Source: Phytohabitans sp036906915 (lineage in GTDB: Bacteria; Actinomycetota; Actinomycetes; Mycobacteriales; Micromonosporaceae). Taken from it: a DNA stretch of 53,438 nucleotides. Position numbers and translations under genes: made by a program. Under the pieces are notes generated by a model, which was not told where the DNA came from, searched no databases, and saw nothing but the letters and a program-made list of their open reading frames with translations. Below, piece by piece: positions 1 through 8,728 of this stretch. The stretch spans positions 1-53,438 of the forward strand of contig NZ_JBAKHX010000056.1 of NCBI RefSeq assembly GCF_036906915.1. Reading direction: 5' to 3'. Position 1 is the first letter of the stretch; each line of letters starts with the position of its first letter.

Positions 1-165
1 GTGCTTGTCGTGGCCGCCATGCCCACCGTGCGCGTCGGCACCGTGTGTGCCGTGGGTGCCGTGGGTGCCATGCCCCGCGTGAACGTCGTGCTGATCACGG
101 TGACCGTGGCCGTGATGCTGCTCGGTTGCGGACGCGGCGGCATGGTCGGTGTCATGGTGCTGCAT
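1..165 (-). CDS. Copper-exporting P-type ATPase, CopB-like, N-terminal His-rich region (partial)
   Basis: The minus strand opens with ATG at 165 behind an AGGAGG ribosome site about 8 bases upstream, and runs off the window edge after 55 codons. 17 of the 55 residues are His, mostly in Gly-His and Gly-Thr-His repeats (MQHHDTDHAAAS..., later HGTHGTHGTHG). Such a tail precedes the membrane domain of CopB-type (P1B) copper/silver ATPases in actinobacteria and is thought to bind metal before export. The CsoR-like palindrome 27 bases upstream supports copper control. The catalytic core lies outside the window, so a different His-rich metal protein is possible. Confidence 0.62.
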   Translation of the reverse strand, partial: MQHHDTDHAAASATEQHHGHGHRDQHDVHAGHGTHGTHGTHGADAHGGHGGHDKH

Positions 166-191
166 ATCGATCCCCTCCTGACCATCTCACT

Positions 192-208
192 ATACCCCCT
201 AGGGGTAT
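192..208. promoter_or_regulatory. CsoR-type copper operator
   Basis: The motif ATACCCCCTAGGGGTAT is a near-perfect inverted repeat with C-runs facing G-runs, the signature of CsoR-family operators (TACCCC..GGGGTA). It lies 27 bases upstream of the His-rich ATPase start at 165, where bound Cu(I)-responsive repressor would block transcription. No csoR gene is in the window. The operator type is recognised by family resemblance only. Confidence 0.7.
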
Positions 209-331
209 GTGTGCAAGGGGCTGTGGCAGGTGCCGGAACTGAACAGCGTTGATCGGCCTTACCGCATCCTGCCCTCCGCCGCGGCCAGACGGGCCTAGGC
301 TTCGGGTGGCGAGACGGAGAAGGGGGTATCG

Positions 332-1219
332 ATGAACGAGGCGCAGATGCAGAAGGTGGCCACGGGCGCGGGCTTCATCGCCGCCCTCGACCAGAGCGGT
401 GGCAGCACACCGAAGGCCTTGGAGCACTACGGCGTGCCCGAGGCGGCGTACGCCTCCGATGAGGAAATGTTCGACCTGATGCACGAATTCCGCAGCCGAA
501 TCATCACCGCTCCGGCCTTCGACGGCGATCGCATCCTCGGCGCGATCCTGTTCGAACAGACGATGGATCGCGACGTTGCTGGCATGGCCGCTCCGTCGTA
601 CCTGTGGGAACGCAGGAATGTGGTCCCGTTCGTCAAGGTGGACGAGGGCCTCGCGGCCGAGGCCGACGGTGTGCGGCTGATGAAGCCGTTCGCGAAGCTC
701 GAAAGCGTCCTTGAGCGGGCGCGGCGCCGGCAGGTGTTCGGCACGAAAATGCGGTCGTTCATCAGCCGGGCACACGCCGGCGGCATCACCGCCGTCGTGG
801 ATCAGCAGTTCGAGTACGCCCTCAAGATCCTCGATGCCGGGCTGGTGCCCATCCTGGAGCCCGAGGTCGACATCACCAGCACCGAGAAGGCGTTGGCCGA
901 GCGGTTGCTCCGGCAGGACATCACGGAACGCCTGCCCAGCGTGCCCGAGGGGCAGCAGGTCATGTTCAAGCTGTCCATCCCCACCGAGGACGACTTCTAC
1001 GCCGACCTGATCCGGCATCCGAAGGTACTGCGGGTGGTCGCGTTGTCCGGTGGCTACCCGCAGCAGGAGGCGAACGCCCGGCTGGCGCGAAACCACGGCC
1101 TGATCGCCAGCTTCTCCCGCGCCCTCACCGAGGGCCTGCGGCAGCAGCAGAGCGATGAGGAGTTCGACCAGGTCCTCGCCGCCTCGGTCAAGGCCATCCA
1201 CCAGGCCTCGATCACCTGA
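332..1219 (+). CDS. fda: Class I fructose-bisphosphate aldolase
   Basis: 295 residues, the usual size of the short bacterial class I aldolases. It cleaves fructose 1,6-bisphosphate to dihydroxyacetone phosphate and glyceraldehyde 3-phosphate in the cytosol through a lysine Schiff base and needs no metal. The N-terminal AALDQSGGSTPKAL matches the phosphate-binding start of the family; the likely Schiff-base lysine is K213 in VMFKLSIPTE; EPEVDI near 177-182 and LSGGY near 239-243 are the other conserved strands. ATG at 332 follows the purine-rich stretch GAGAAGGGGG. The gene stands alone between the divergent copper gene and the convergent subtilase. Zinc independence may suit a metal-variable lifestyle, which is inference. 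Confidence 0.93.
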   Translation: MNEAQMQKVATGAGFIAALDQSGGSTPKALEHYGVPEAAYASDEEMFDLMHEFRSRIITAPAFDGDRILGAILFEQTMDRDVAGMAAPSYLWERRNVVPFVKVDEGLAAEADGVRLMKPFAKLESVLERARRRQVFGTKMRSFISRAHAGGITAVVDQQFEYALKILDAGLVPILEPEVDITSTEKALAERLLRQDITERLPSVPEGQQVMFKLSIPTEDDFYADLIRHPKVLRVVALSGGYPQQEANARLARNHGLIASFSRALTEGLRQQQSDEEFDQVLAASVKAIHQASIT

Positions 1220-1267
1220 CGCCGTTACCCTCCGATTTACGGGAAAGGAAATCGCGTCCCGATACGC

Positions 1268-1400
1268 TACGAGCGGCGGGGCGCCGGTGTGCCGTGTCCC
1301 AACCAACGCGCGGTGTATATGAAGTCAGTCTTGAAGTAGTCGAAATGGTCGCGGAAGAGTTCGCTGATGATCAGGCGGTCGCCGGCGAGGGTGCTTGAAC
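1268..1400 (-). pseudogene. C-terminal remnant of an unidentified protein
   Basis: A minus-strand frame ending in TAG at 1270-1268 encodes a protein-like tail (LIISELFRDHFDYF followed by KTDFIYTARWLGHG) of normal composition. It has no start codon of its own and runs backwards into the subtilase terminator hairpin, so if real it is the 3' stump of a lost gene. The family was not recognised. It could also be a chance open stretch. Confidence 0.3.
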
Positions 1401-1401
1401 G

Positions 1402-1440
1402 AGTGTGCGCCGTGACCGGGCTCCGGTCACGGCGCACACT
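1402..1440 (-). terminator. Hairpin terminator of the subtilase gene
   Basis: An 18-bp perfect inverted repeat (AGTGTGCGCCGTGACCGG and its complement) with a 3-base GCT loop starts 16 bases beyond the subtilase stop at 1456. There is no U-tract, which is normal for actinobacterial terminators. It may also stop read-through from the opposing aldolase gene. Confidence 0.8.
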
Positions 1441-1455
1441 GCGGTTGTTGGATTG

Positions 1456-4400
1456 CTATTGAACGATGCCGCCGGGCCGGAGCCTGATTGGCAGCTCGGA
1501 CCTGACCACGGTGACGCCTGGGACCGTGGTGGCGGCCATCTCGCTGGTGACCACGCCCTTGCCGAGGTCGACGCCGGTGACCTGGACGACGTACGACACC
1601 GTGGCGCCGGGCGTCGGCGGGCTGCTGGTGATCCGCAGGTCTTCGGTGGGCAGGGTCCCTGCGGGAAGCTGCTCACCGCCGCTGCCGTTGACGTTTTCGG
1701 CGCCGACGATCAGTTCCTGCGCGCCGGGTGCGGCGGGCAGGGCGTCCGGGTCGTAGGCGAAGACGATGTCTTCCTCGCCGTTGAGCCCGATCCAGAGCTG
1801 GAAGTGCCGGTTGGAGTCGGTTCCCCAGGCGTCGACCTGCCACTCCACGACCAGCCAGTCGCTCACCCCATCGCTGAGGACGGTGGCCAGGATGCCTTGG
1901 TCTTTGGAGCCGTCCAGGTCGGTCCAGAACGGCGCCAGGACGTTGTTGGGCCGTGCCGGGTCCGGGATCTGGGTCAGCTCGCAGCAGTTGTTGTCTTCCG
2001 ACGTGCCGCCGCCAACGACCGCGTACCCGTTGGAGTCGATCCCGATCCTCGTGTACGTCTGTCCACCGTAAACGAACGGCGGCACGTCGAAGTTGAGGAT
2101 CTCCTCGTCGCCGATCGGTTCCGGCGCGACGCCGAAGTCGGCCAGCGGGAGGTACCCGGCGAGGGTGCCCGGTGCCAGCGACGGCACACCGGGCATGGCG
2201 CCGGCCAGCGGCACGTCGTCCTTGACCACGCGGCGCGTGCCGGCTGCGGTCGCGCCCTCGACTCCGGAGACCTTGAGGTTCTGGTTGACGCTGGTCTCCA
2301 GGTCGATCACGGCGTCACCGAACGACTCGTTGGTCGCCGTGATCGTGCACTCGGCCGTGCCCTGGAGGGTGACCTGTGCGGGGGCGCAGTCGCTGGCCAG
2401 CTTGACGTCGCCCTGCTGCGGCACGAAGGCCACCGGCAGGTGCAGCGTCGGCAGGTTGGACTGCGTCGGGTCGAGGATCACCTGACCGAACTGCTGGCCG
2501 CTGGCCGTGGTCGAGGTGATGGTGATCGTCAGGTCCTTCGACCTGCCGGCGCCGAGCGTGAACACGCTCGGCGTAACGGTGATCTTGCTGCCTGCCGGCG
2601 ACTTGACGCGTACGCGGTAGGTCTGGTTCCCGCTGGTCACGTTCTTCGCGGTGCGAACCGTGGTGAGCCGGCCGGGCATGGTCGGCGCGTTGACCGACGG
2701 CAGGTTCAGGTGCACCGCGTTGATCGGGTCGTTGCCGAGGGCCAGCATCCGCGCCGCCGACTCGTCGAAGGTCAGGCCCGGCTTTTGAGCCTTCTTCAGG
2801 TCGACCCGCCCGCTGCCGTAGTCGAACGGATCGGCCGGCGTGGTCTGATCCTCCTTGACGACGTCCTGGAAGGCCGTTGTCATCATCGCCGACTTGATCT
2901 GTCCCGGGCTCCAGCCGGGGTGCAGGGCCTTGAGCAGCACAGCCGACCCGGCGATGTGCGGCGCTGACATCGACGTGCCAGCGATCGCCTGGAAGTACTC
3001 GCCGGGCGGGCCGCCCTCGACCGCGTCAGGCGTCGGCGAGTTACCGGCCAGGATCTGCACGCCAGGCCCCGTGATGTCCGGCTTGATGCCGAAGCCACCA
3101 GGGCCGCGCGAGGAGAACGCGGCCATGACGTCGGCCTGCCCGTCCTCCTTCTGGCCAGCCGTGAACGAGCCCGTGACGCCGGTGTGCGTGGTCATGAACG
3201 ACTTGAACTGGGTGCCGTCTGCCAGGTGGACCGTCGGCAGCCAGTGGTTGTCGGTCTCGATGTCGGCCAGCGTCGGGTTGTAGAGCACCATGCCGACCGC
3301 ACCGCCCTGCAGGACGTTGTGGCCCTTCGCGATGCGCGCGTTCACGCCGCGCTGACACGCGACGATCTTGCCGGTGAAGGCGCCAGCCGGGGCCGGCGCG
3401 GAGCATAGCGCGGAGTACCCGGAAAGCGACTCGGCCAGTACGACCGGGGTCTGCCCGGTGACGCCGGCGGTGATCGAGGCACCCTTCAGGGTCAGCGTGT
3501 CGGCCCCGCCGGTGAGGGTCAGCGTGGAGTTGAACTCGCGGGTCTGGGTCGACGCCGCGACGGTCGTGACCCACGGCGACACGTGGTCGGTGGTCGCCGA
3601 GCCGGGCCCCGAGTTGCCCGCCGACGCGGAGACGAACACGCCCGCCGCGTACGCGTCCAGGAACGCCAACTCGGCCGGGTCGGTGAACGGGTTGCTACCA
3701 CCCGAGATCGAGTAGTTGATCACATCGACGCCGTCGAGAACCGTCTGCCCGATCGCGGCGGCGAGGTCGGAGGAGTAACCGCCCGACTCGCCCAGGGCCT
3801 TGTAGACCGAGAGCCAGGCGCCCGGTGCGATGCCCTGGATCGGGCCGCGCTCCACGCCGAAGACTGGCGCCGAGGCGAGCACATTGCCGGCCGCGGTGGA
3901 GGCGGTATGGGTACCGTGGCCACCGCTGTCCCGCGCGGACTCGTAATCCTCGCCCTCGTTGAGGGCCAGGTACGTGTCCAGGAACGGCGCGCCGCCGATG
4001 AGCTTGTTGTTGCAGGCGAACACGTCCGTCTGCGGCGTCAGCGGGTTGTCACCGAAGTCGCATTCGCGCGGCGTGCCATCGGCCTTGGCGGGCGGGGCGT
4101 TCAGGTTGCCCTGGTCGGCGAAGGACGGGTGCTCCGGCCAGGCGCCGGTGTCGATGACTCCGATGATGATTCCGGCGCCCGCGTTCTTCTTGCCACCCAG
4201 CGCACCGTAGGTGCTGTTGGCCCCGATGAACGCGGCACTGGCGTCGGTCAGTGGCTGGCGCAACTCGTCCTTCTGCACCGCCACCACGCCGTCGACCTTC
4301 AGCAGGTCACCGACCTTGTTGGCCGGCACGATGGCCGACACCCCGCCGTACACCGCGCGCAGCCGCTGCCGCACGGCAGCGCCGGGCACGGCCTTGGCGA

Positions 4401-4791
4401 GGTCGGCGACGATCTCCTGCTCGCGCCGCGCGACGTGCTTCTCGTATGCCTGCACGGCCGCGCCGCGGTCGAGCTTGCGACCGGTCTGGGCGGGGCTCGT
4501 CGCGGCCAGACCCGCGACGCCGCCGCTGTATGTGGCTACCGGGTCGTAGTCCAGCTTGACCAGGACCGGGATCCGGGTGGATTCGGTACGGTTCAGCAGC
4601 GTCGGGTCGGTCTGGGCCAAACGGCTGGTGGGCGCCTTGGCGGCGGACACCCGGTCGGTTGGTCGCAGGCGCTGCTCGACGCTTAGATCGCCGCTGGGGG
4701 CGGCGGCACCGGGCGTTGCCCCGGTCACCATTGCCAGCGGCACGGCTAGAGCGGCCGCGAATCCGGCCCGCAGCCACTTCTTTTGGCGCAT
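1456..4791 (-). CDS. Secreted S8 family serine peptidase (subtilase) with PA domain
   Basis: 1111 residues. A Sec signal peptide (about 1-31, ending PGAAA) is followed by an I9-like propeptide (about 70-180) and the S8 domain. The catalytic triad is visible: D214 in GVIDTGAWPEHPSF, H292 in GGHGTHTAS and S607 in GTSMSAPH; N393 in SAGNSGP is the oxyanion-hole Asn. A protease-associated domain (about 430-545) is inserted before the Ser, as in large extracellular subtilases. The last 400 residues look beta-rich: an Fn3-like stretch around 680-780 and a region with several Cys and WxDLDGS near 915-1030. It probably degrades extracellular protein. Start is ATG 4791 at the signal peptide. It is divergent from the BNR/ABC operon and closed by the hairpin at 1402. 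Confidence 0.93.
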   Translation of the reverse strand: MRQKKWLRAGFAAALAVPLAMVTGATPGAAAPSGDLSVEQRLRPTDRVSAAKAPTSRLAQTDPTLLNRTESTRIPVLVKLDYDPVATYSGGVAGLAATSPAQTGRKLDRGAAVQAYEKHVARREQEIVADLAKAVPGAAVRQRLRAVYGGVSAIVPANKVGDLLKVDGVVAVQKDELRQPLTDASAAFIGANSTYGALGGKKNAGAGIIIGVIDTGAWPEHPSFADQGNLNAPPAKADGTPRECDFGDNPLTPQTDVFACNNKLIGGAPFLDTYLALNEGEDYESARDSGGHGTHTASTAAGNVLASAPVFGVERGPIQGIAPGAWLSVYKALGESGGYSSDLAAAIGQTVLDGVDVINYSISGGSNPFTDPAELAFLDAYAAGVFVSASAGNSGPGSATTDHVSPWVTTVAASTQTREFNSTLTLTGGADTLTLKGASITAGVTGQTPVVLAESLSGYSALCSAPAPAGAFTGKIVACQRGVNARIAKGHNVLQGGAVGMVLYNPTLADIETDNHWLPTVHLADGTQFKSFMTTHTGVTGSFTAGQKEDGQADVMAAFSSRGPGGFGIKPDITGPGVQILAGNSPTPDAVEGGPPGEYFQAIAGTSMSAPHIAGSAVLLKALHPGWSPGQIKSAMMTTAFQDVVKEDQTTPADPFDYGSGRVDLKKAQKPGLTFDESAARMLALGNDPINAVHLNLPSVNAPTMPGRLTTVRTAKNVTSGNQTYRVRVKSPAGSKITVTPSVFTLGAGRSKDLTITITSTTASGQQFGQVILDPTQSNLPTLHLPVAFVPQQGDVKLASDCAPAQVTLQGTAECTITATNESFGDAVIDLETSVNQNLKVSGVEGATAAGTRRVVKDDVPLAGAMPGVPSLAPGTLAGYLPLADFGVAPEPIGDEEILNFDVPPFVYGGQTYTRIGIDSNGYAVVGGGTSEDNNCCELTQIPDPARPNNVLAPFWTDLDGSKDQGILATVLSDGVSDWLVVEWQVDAWGTDSNRHFQLWIGLNGEEDIVFAYDPDALPAAPGAQELIVGAENVNGSGGEQLPAGTLPTEDLRITSSPPTPGATVSYVVQVTGVDLGKGVVTSEMAATTVPGVTVVRSELPIRLRPGGIVQ

Positions 4792-5011
4792 CCGATCTCC
4801 AAGGGAAGGCGTGTACGCGCCTTCCTCGCGCCCGGCGGTATGCCGTGGTCAGCGCAAAGTCGGCGCGTGGGGGTGTGGGGATGATCCCATGGGACTCAGC
4901 AAAAACACAGACCACTCGCGGCTCTATCGCGACTTCGTTTACTTTGCCCACTCCCGACTCGGGATCGTTACATCGCCCTCCTTGTATCAGCTGGGTGACC
5001 TCTGGGAGATT

Positions 5012-5029
5012 GCTGGTAGCGCTGCCAGC
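5012..5029. promoter_or_regulatory. LacI-family-type operator upstream of the BNR/ABC operon
   Basis: GCTGGTAGCGCTGCCAGC is an 18-bp palindrome with one mismatched pair and a central AGCGCT, the arrangement of LacI-family operators in actinobacteria. It lies about 60 bases before the GTG at 5090, in the leader of the secreted BNR protein and sugar-type importer. No LacI gene is nearby, so the repressor would be encoded elsewhere. Confidence 0.6.
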
Positions 5030-5089
5030 GACGGCTGACGATCTCTACTGCTCGCTGCGCGGCGGCGGCAGCAGGGGAAGGGGACAGCC

Positions 5090-7906
5090 GTGACCCGAAG
5101 AGGTCGTCAATCTTTCGCAGCTCTCTTGGTCGGTGTGCTGGTCGTGTCGGCCAGCATCGTCGCTCTCCACTTCGCCGGTACGCCAGCAGCGCCGGCGGCG
5201 GTGACGGGGGAGGCGGAATTGCCGACCGCAGTGGGCAAGCATCGCGAAATGCGCCGCCAGGCCATGCCCGGCAACAGCGGCATGGCCCTCGAAGGCCCCG
5301 GGTCCGCCGCGGCCGCCGAGTACCTCAAGCGCGCGTACCCCGACTCCGCGGTCGCGGTCACTGAGATCGATACGGCCAAGCGCGCGTTCACCACGTCGTT
5401 CAACCGTGGCTTCCCGCGCGGGAAGAGCAAGAAGGGGACGTGGCAGCCGGTAGGGCCGAGCCGCGCCCTCTACCCGGACACGCCGCTGCGCGACTCCTTC
5501 AACTACGTGCCCAACGACTACGTGGCGGGTGGGCGCACCACGTCGATCGCGATCAGCGACCGGTGCAGGCCGGGCAACTGCCGGGCGTTCATCACGCCGG
5601 CCGGCGGTGGCGTGTGGCGCACCGACGACATCCTGCGTCGCCAGCCGGAGTGGAAGTACCTGGCCGGGCCGCTGGACATCAACACCGCGGGCGCGGTGAC
5701 GATCGACAAGAATGACCCGACCCGCAACACGATCTACCTGGGCACCGGCGAGGCCAACATCTGCGGCTCCGGCTGCGGCGCGGGCGTCGGCCTGTACAAG
5801 TCCACCAACGCGGGGCGCACCTGGATCGGGCCGCTGGGCAAGGCGGAGCTCGGTGGCAAAGGCATCGGCGAGATCGTGGTCAAGCCGGGCGACCCCCAGA
5901 CGCTGTACGTGGCCACCACCACCGCGCTCACCGGCATGTCGAGCGTCTGCTGCAGCGGCGTCACCCGGCCAACCCCGGGCGCGGCGAAATGGGGACTCTA
6001 CAAGTCGACCGATGGCGGGCGCACGTTCGGCTTCATCCACAACGGCTCGTTGAACGTCACCGACTGCACCGGCAGCGTGACCGAGTTCGCCAACGGTGCG
6101 GTCTGCTCGCCGCGTGGCGTGCGCAACGTCGAGCTCGACCCGGCCGACTCCAACATCGTGTACGCCTCCTCGTACGCGCGGGGCATCTGGCGCTCCTCCG
6201 ACGCGGGTGCGACCTGGACGCAGATCAAGGAGTCGCTCAACCCGGCGATCATCCAGACCCGGCCGGCGTTCGACGTCACCCGGTTGCCCAACGGCAAGAC
6301 CCGCATGTACGTCTACGAGGGCAACACCGGCACGCCGTACGCACGGATGCTGCGCAGCGACGACGTCGCCGCCGGCGCGCCCACCTTCACCGACCTGACC
6401 AGCCCCAACGTGGCCGACCCGGGCTTTGCCTGGTACAACCTTTGCGGCGGGCAGTGCTGGTACGACGTGTTCATCCACACGCCCGACGGCCACCCCGACA
6501 TCGTGTACGCCGGCGGGTCGTACTCCTACGGTGAGACGATCGCCAACAAGCGGGCGGTGGTGCTCTCCACCGACGCCGGCCTCACCGGCACCGACATGAC
6601 CTTTGACGGCACCGACGAGCTGCACCCGAACGGCCTGCACCCGGACCAGCACGACCTCGTCACCAATCCGCGCAACCCGTTCCAGTTCTTCGAGGCCAAC
6701 GACGGCGGCGTGATGCGCTCCAGCGGCACGTTCGTCGATCGCTCGGCCTGGTGTGACAACCCGCGGCGGGCGCTGACCACCGATGCGCAGCTGGAGCGAT
6801 GCCGGCAGATGCTCTCCCGGATACCGTCCAAGCTGGACGGCGTCAACGCAGGGCTGTCCACATTGCAGTTCATGAGCCTGTCGGTCAGCCCGCACGACCA
6901 CAACCTGCTGCAGGGCGGTACGCAGGACAACGGCACCTGGGAGAACTACGGCAATCGCGCCCTGTGGCTCAACACCATCATCGGTGACGGCGGGCAGTCC
7001 GGCTTCGACGTCGCCAACAAGAAGTTCCGGTTCCACACGTATAACGACACGACTCCGGAAGTGAACTTCAACAACGGCGCCACGGCCGACTGGATCGACA
7101 CGTCGGACCCGCTTGCAGGGCACGCGAACTCGCAGTTCTACTCGCCGGTGATCAGCGACCCGAAGGTGAGCGGCACCATGTTCGCCGGCACGGGCCGCAC
7201 GGCGTACCGGACCAAGACCTTCGGGCTCGGCGACCGCAGCCTGGCCGAGGCCAACCGGATCTGCAACACCTGGACCGGGACGTTCGAAGCCACCTGCGGC
7301 GACTGGGCGGAGCTGGGGCCGAACCGGCTCGTCGACCCGTTCTGGGGAGACCGGGCCGGCGGCGCGGTCGCGGCGATCGAACGCACGACGTTGAACACGT
7401 CGAGCGCCTGGGCCGCCACGACGACCGGACGGGTGTTCATCACGTCCAACGTGGACGCCGAGCCCGCGTCGGCGGTGACCTGGACCCGGATCGACGACGA
7501 CGCGGCGGCACCGGGCAGGTTCGTCAGCAGCATCTACGTCGATCCGAAGAACGGCAACCACGCCTGGATCTCGTACAGCGGCTACAACGTCAACACCCCG
7601 ACGACGCCGGGTCACGTCTTCGAGGTCACGTTCGATCCGGTCGCGGGCACGTCCACGTGGGTCGACCGGTCGTACGACTTTGGCGACATCCCGGTCACCG
7701 ACCTGGTGCGCGACGACACCAGCGGCGACCTCTACGCCTCCACCGACTTCGGCGTGCTGCGCAACGCGGCCGGCACGACGACGTGGACGAAGGCGGCGCC
7801 GGGCATGCCCAACGTGGAGGTGGCCGGCCTGACCATCGTCCCGGGCAAGCGGATCCTGTACGCGGCAACCCACGGACTTTCCGCGTGGCGGCTCAACATT
7901 GACTGA
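5090..7906 (+). CDS. Secreted WD40/YVTN/BNR-repeat (sialidase-like beta-propeller) protein
   Basis: 938 residues with an N-terminal signal/anchor (hydrophobic about 9-30, then Ala/Pro-rich). The body carries Asp-box (BNR) motifs typical of beta-propellers: STNAGRTW (238-245), STDGGRTF (306-313) and SSDAGATW (369-376), with further propeller-like strands to the C-terminus. Sialidases, xyloglucanases (GH74) and VPS10/sortilin-like proteins share this fold. No clear sialidase Arg triad or GH74 Asp pair was identified, so it may bind or cut a glycan. GTG at 5090 follows GGGGAAGGGG. The next gene, an importer permease, starts 9 bases after the stop, so the protein is probably co-expressed with sugar uptake and may prepare its substrate outside the cell. 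Confidence 0.82.
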   Translation: MTRRGRQSFAALLVGVLVVSASIVALHFAGTPAAPAAVTGEAELPTAVGKHREMRRQAMPGNSGMALEGPGSAAAAEYLKRAYPDSAVAVTEIDTAKRAFTTSFNRGFPRGKSKKGTWQPVGPSRALYPDTPLRDSFNYVPNDYVAGGRTTSIAISDRCRPGNCRAFITPAGGGVWRTDDILRRQPEWKYLAGPLDINTAGAVTIDKNDPTRNTIYLGTGEANICGSGCGAGVGLYKSTNAGRTWIGPLGKAELGGKGIGEIVVKPGDPQTLYVATTTALTGMSSVCCSGVTRPTPGAAKWGLYKSTDGGRTFGFIHNGSLNVTDCTGSVTEFANGAVCSPRGVRNVELDPADSNIVYASSYARGIWRSSDAGATWTQIKESLNPAIIQTRPAFDVTRLPNGKTRMYVYEGNTGTPYARMLRSDDVAAGAPTFTDLTSPNVADPGFAWYNLCGGQCWYDVFIHTPDGHPDIVYAGGSYSYGETIANKRAVVLSTDAGLTGTDMTFDGTDELHPNGLHPDQHDLVTNPRNPFQFFEANDGGVMRSSGTFVDRSAWCDNPRRALTTDAQLERCRQMLSRIPSKLDGVNAGLSTLQFMSLSVSPHDHNLLQGGTQDNGTWENYGNRALWLNTIIGDGGQSGFDVANKKFRFHTYNDTTPEVNFNNGATADWIDTSDPLAGHANSQFYSPVISDPKVSGTMFAGTGRTAYRTKTFGLGDRSLAEANRICNTWTGTFEATCGDWAELGPNRLVDPFWGDRAGGAVAAIERTTLNTSSAWAATTTGRVFITSNVDAEPASAVTWTRIDDDAAAPGRFVSSIYVDPKNGNHAWISYSGYNVNTPTTPGHVFEVTFDPVAGTSTWVDRSYDFGDIPVTDLVRDDTSGDLYASTDFGVLRNAAGTTTWTKAAPGMPNVEVAGLTIVPGKRILYAATHGLSAWRLNID

Positions 7907-7915
7907 CCAGAAGGG

Positions 7916-8728
7916 ATGAGGCTTCGCACCGTCGGGGCGGTAGCCGTCGTCGCGGTGTTCCTGCCGCCGCTGCTCATGCTGGTGGCCGGATCGCTTCGCG
8001 AGCCGGGGCTGCCGCCCCCTCCAGGTCCGCAGCTCGTCCCCGATCCGCTCTCCGCCGAGGGGTACATCCGGGCGGTGGACCTCGGCGGTCTTGTGCGCGC
8101 CGGCCTCAACTCCACGGTCGTGGCGGCGATCGCGGTGCCGGTCAGCGTGCTCGTGGCGTCGCTGGCCGGGTTCGCCATGACCCAACTGCCGCGCCGGATC
8201 ACCGCCGCCGTGATGGCCGCCTCGCTCGCCGCGCTGGCGGCACCGGCCACCGCGCTGCTGGTGCCGCGCTTCGCGTTGTTTCGGGCGCTCGGCCTCACCG
8301 ACACGCTCGCCCCGCTCGTCGCGCCCGCGCTGCTGGCCACCTCACCCCTCTATCCGCTGGTGTTCTACCTGGCGTTCCGAGCGCTCCCCGCCGACCTGTA
8401 CGACGCCTGCCGCCTGGAGGACCTCTCGCCGCTGCGCACCTGGTGGCGGGTGGCGATGCCGCTGGTCCGCCCGGTGACCGCCGTGGTCGCGGCACTGACG
8501 TTCGTGCTGACCTGGTCCAACTTCCTCGACCCGCTCGTGTACGTCTACGACCGCGACCTCTTCACGCTGCCGCTCGCGCTCCGCTCACTGTCCACGCTGG
8601 ACCCGACCAACTTTCCGGTGTTCCTGGCCGGCGCGGTGCTCACTACAATTCCGCCGCTGGTGGTTTTCGCGCTGGCGCAGCGGCACGCCCTCCGCCACCT
8701 CCGACTCCACGGGTATCAGGAGACCTGA
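7916..8728 (+). CDS. Carbohydrate ABC transporter permease (MalG-like)
   Basis: 270 residues with about six transmembrane segments, the first starting at residue 8. The EAA loop that contacts the ATPase is visible near 160-185 (YDACRLEDLSPLRTWWRVAM), typical of the MalG half of CUT1 sugar importers. The frame is closed by the previous gene's stop, so ATG 7916 is the first possible start although the AGAAGGG before it is very close. The stop TGA overlaps the next ATG (TGATG). The partner permease is the last gene of the same operon. Confidence 0.88.
   Translation: MRLRTVGAVAVVAVFLPPLLMLVAGSLREPGLPPPPGPQLVPDPLSAEGYIRAVDLGGLVRAGLNSTVVAAIAVPVSVLVASLAGFAMTQLPRRITAAVMAASLAALAAPATALLVPRFALFRALGLTDTLAPLVAPALLATSPLYPLVFYLAFRALPADLYDACRLEDLSPLRTWWRVAMPLVRPVTAVVAALTFVLTWSNFLDPLVYVYDRDLFTLPLALRSLSTLDPTNFPVFLAGAVLTTIPPLVVFALAQRHALRHLRLHGYQET

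Noticed and set aside
152..1306. Long minus-strand open frame opposite the aldolase gene
   Set aside because: It is the GC-rich antisense shadow of fda, with Arg/Gly/Asp-biased composition and no domain; the plus-strand aldolase motifs are unambiguous.
1405..2967. 520-codon plus-strand frame opposite the subtilase
   Set aside because: Composition is that of antisense high-GC coding DNA; the subtilase catalytic triad is on the other strand.
5045..8185. 1046-codon minus-strand open frame opposite the BNR protein gene
   Set aside because: Its Arg/Gly/Val/Asp-rich translation has no signal peptide, domain or ribosome site and mirrors the codon bias of the BNR gene.
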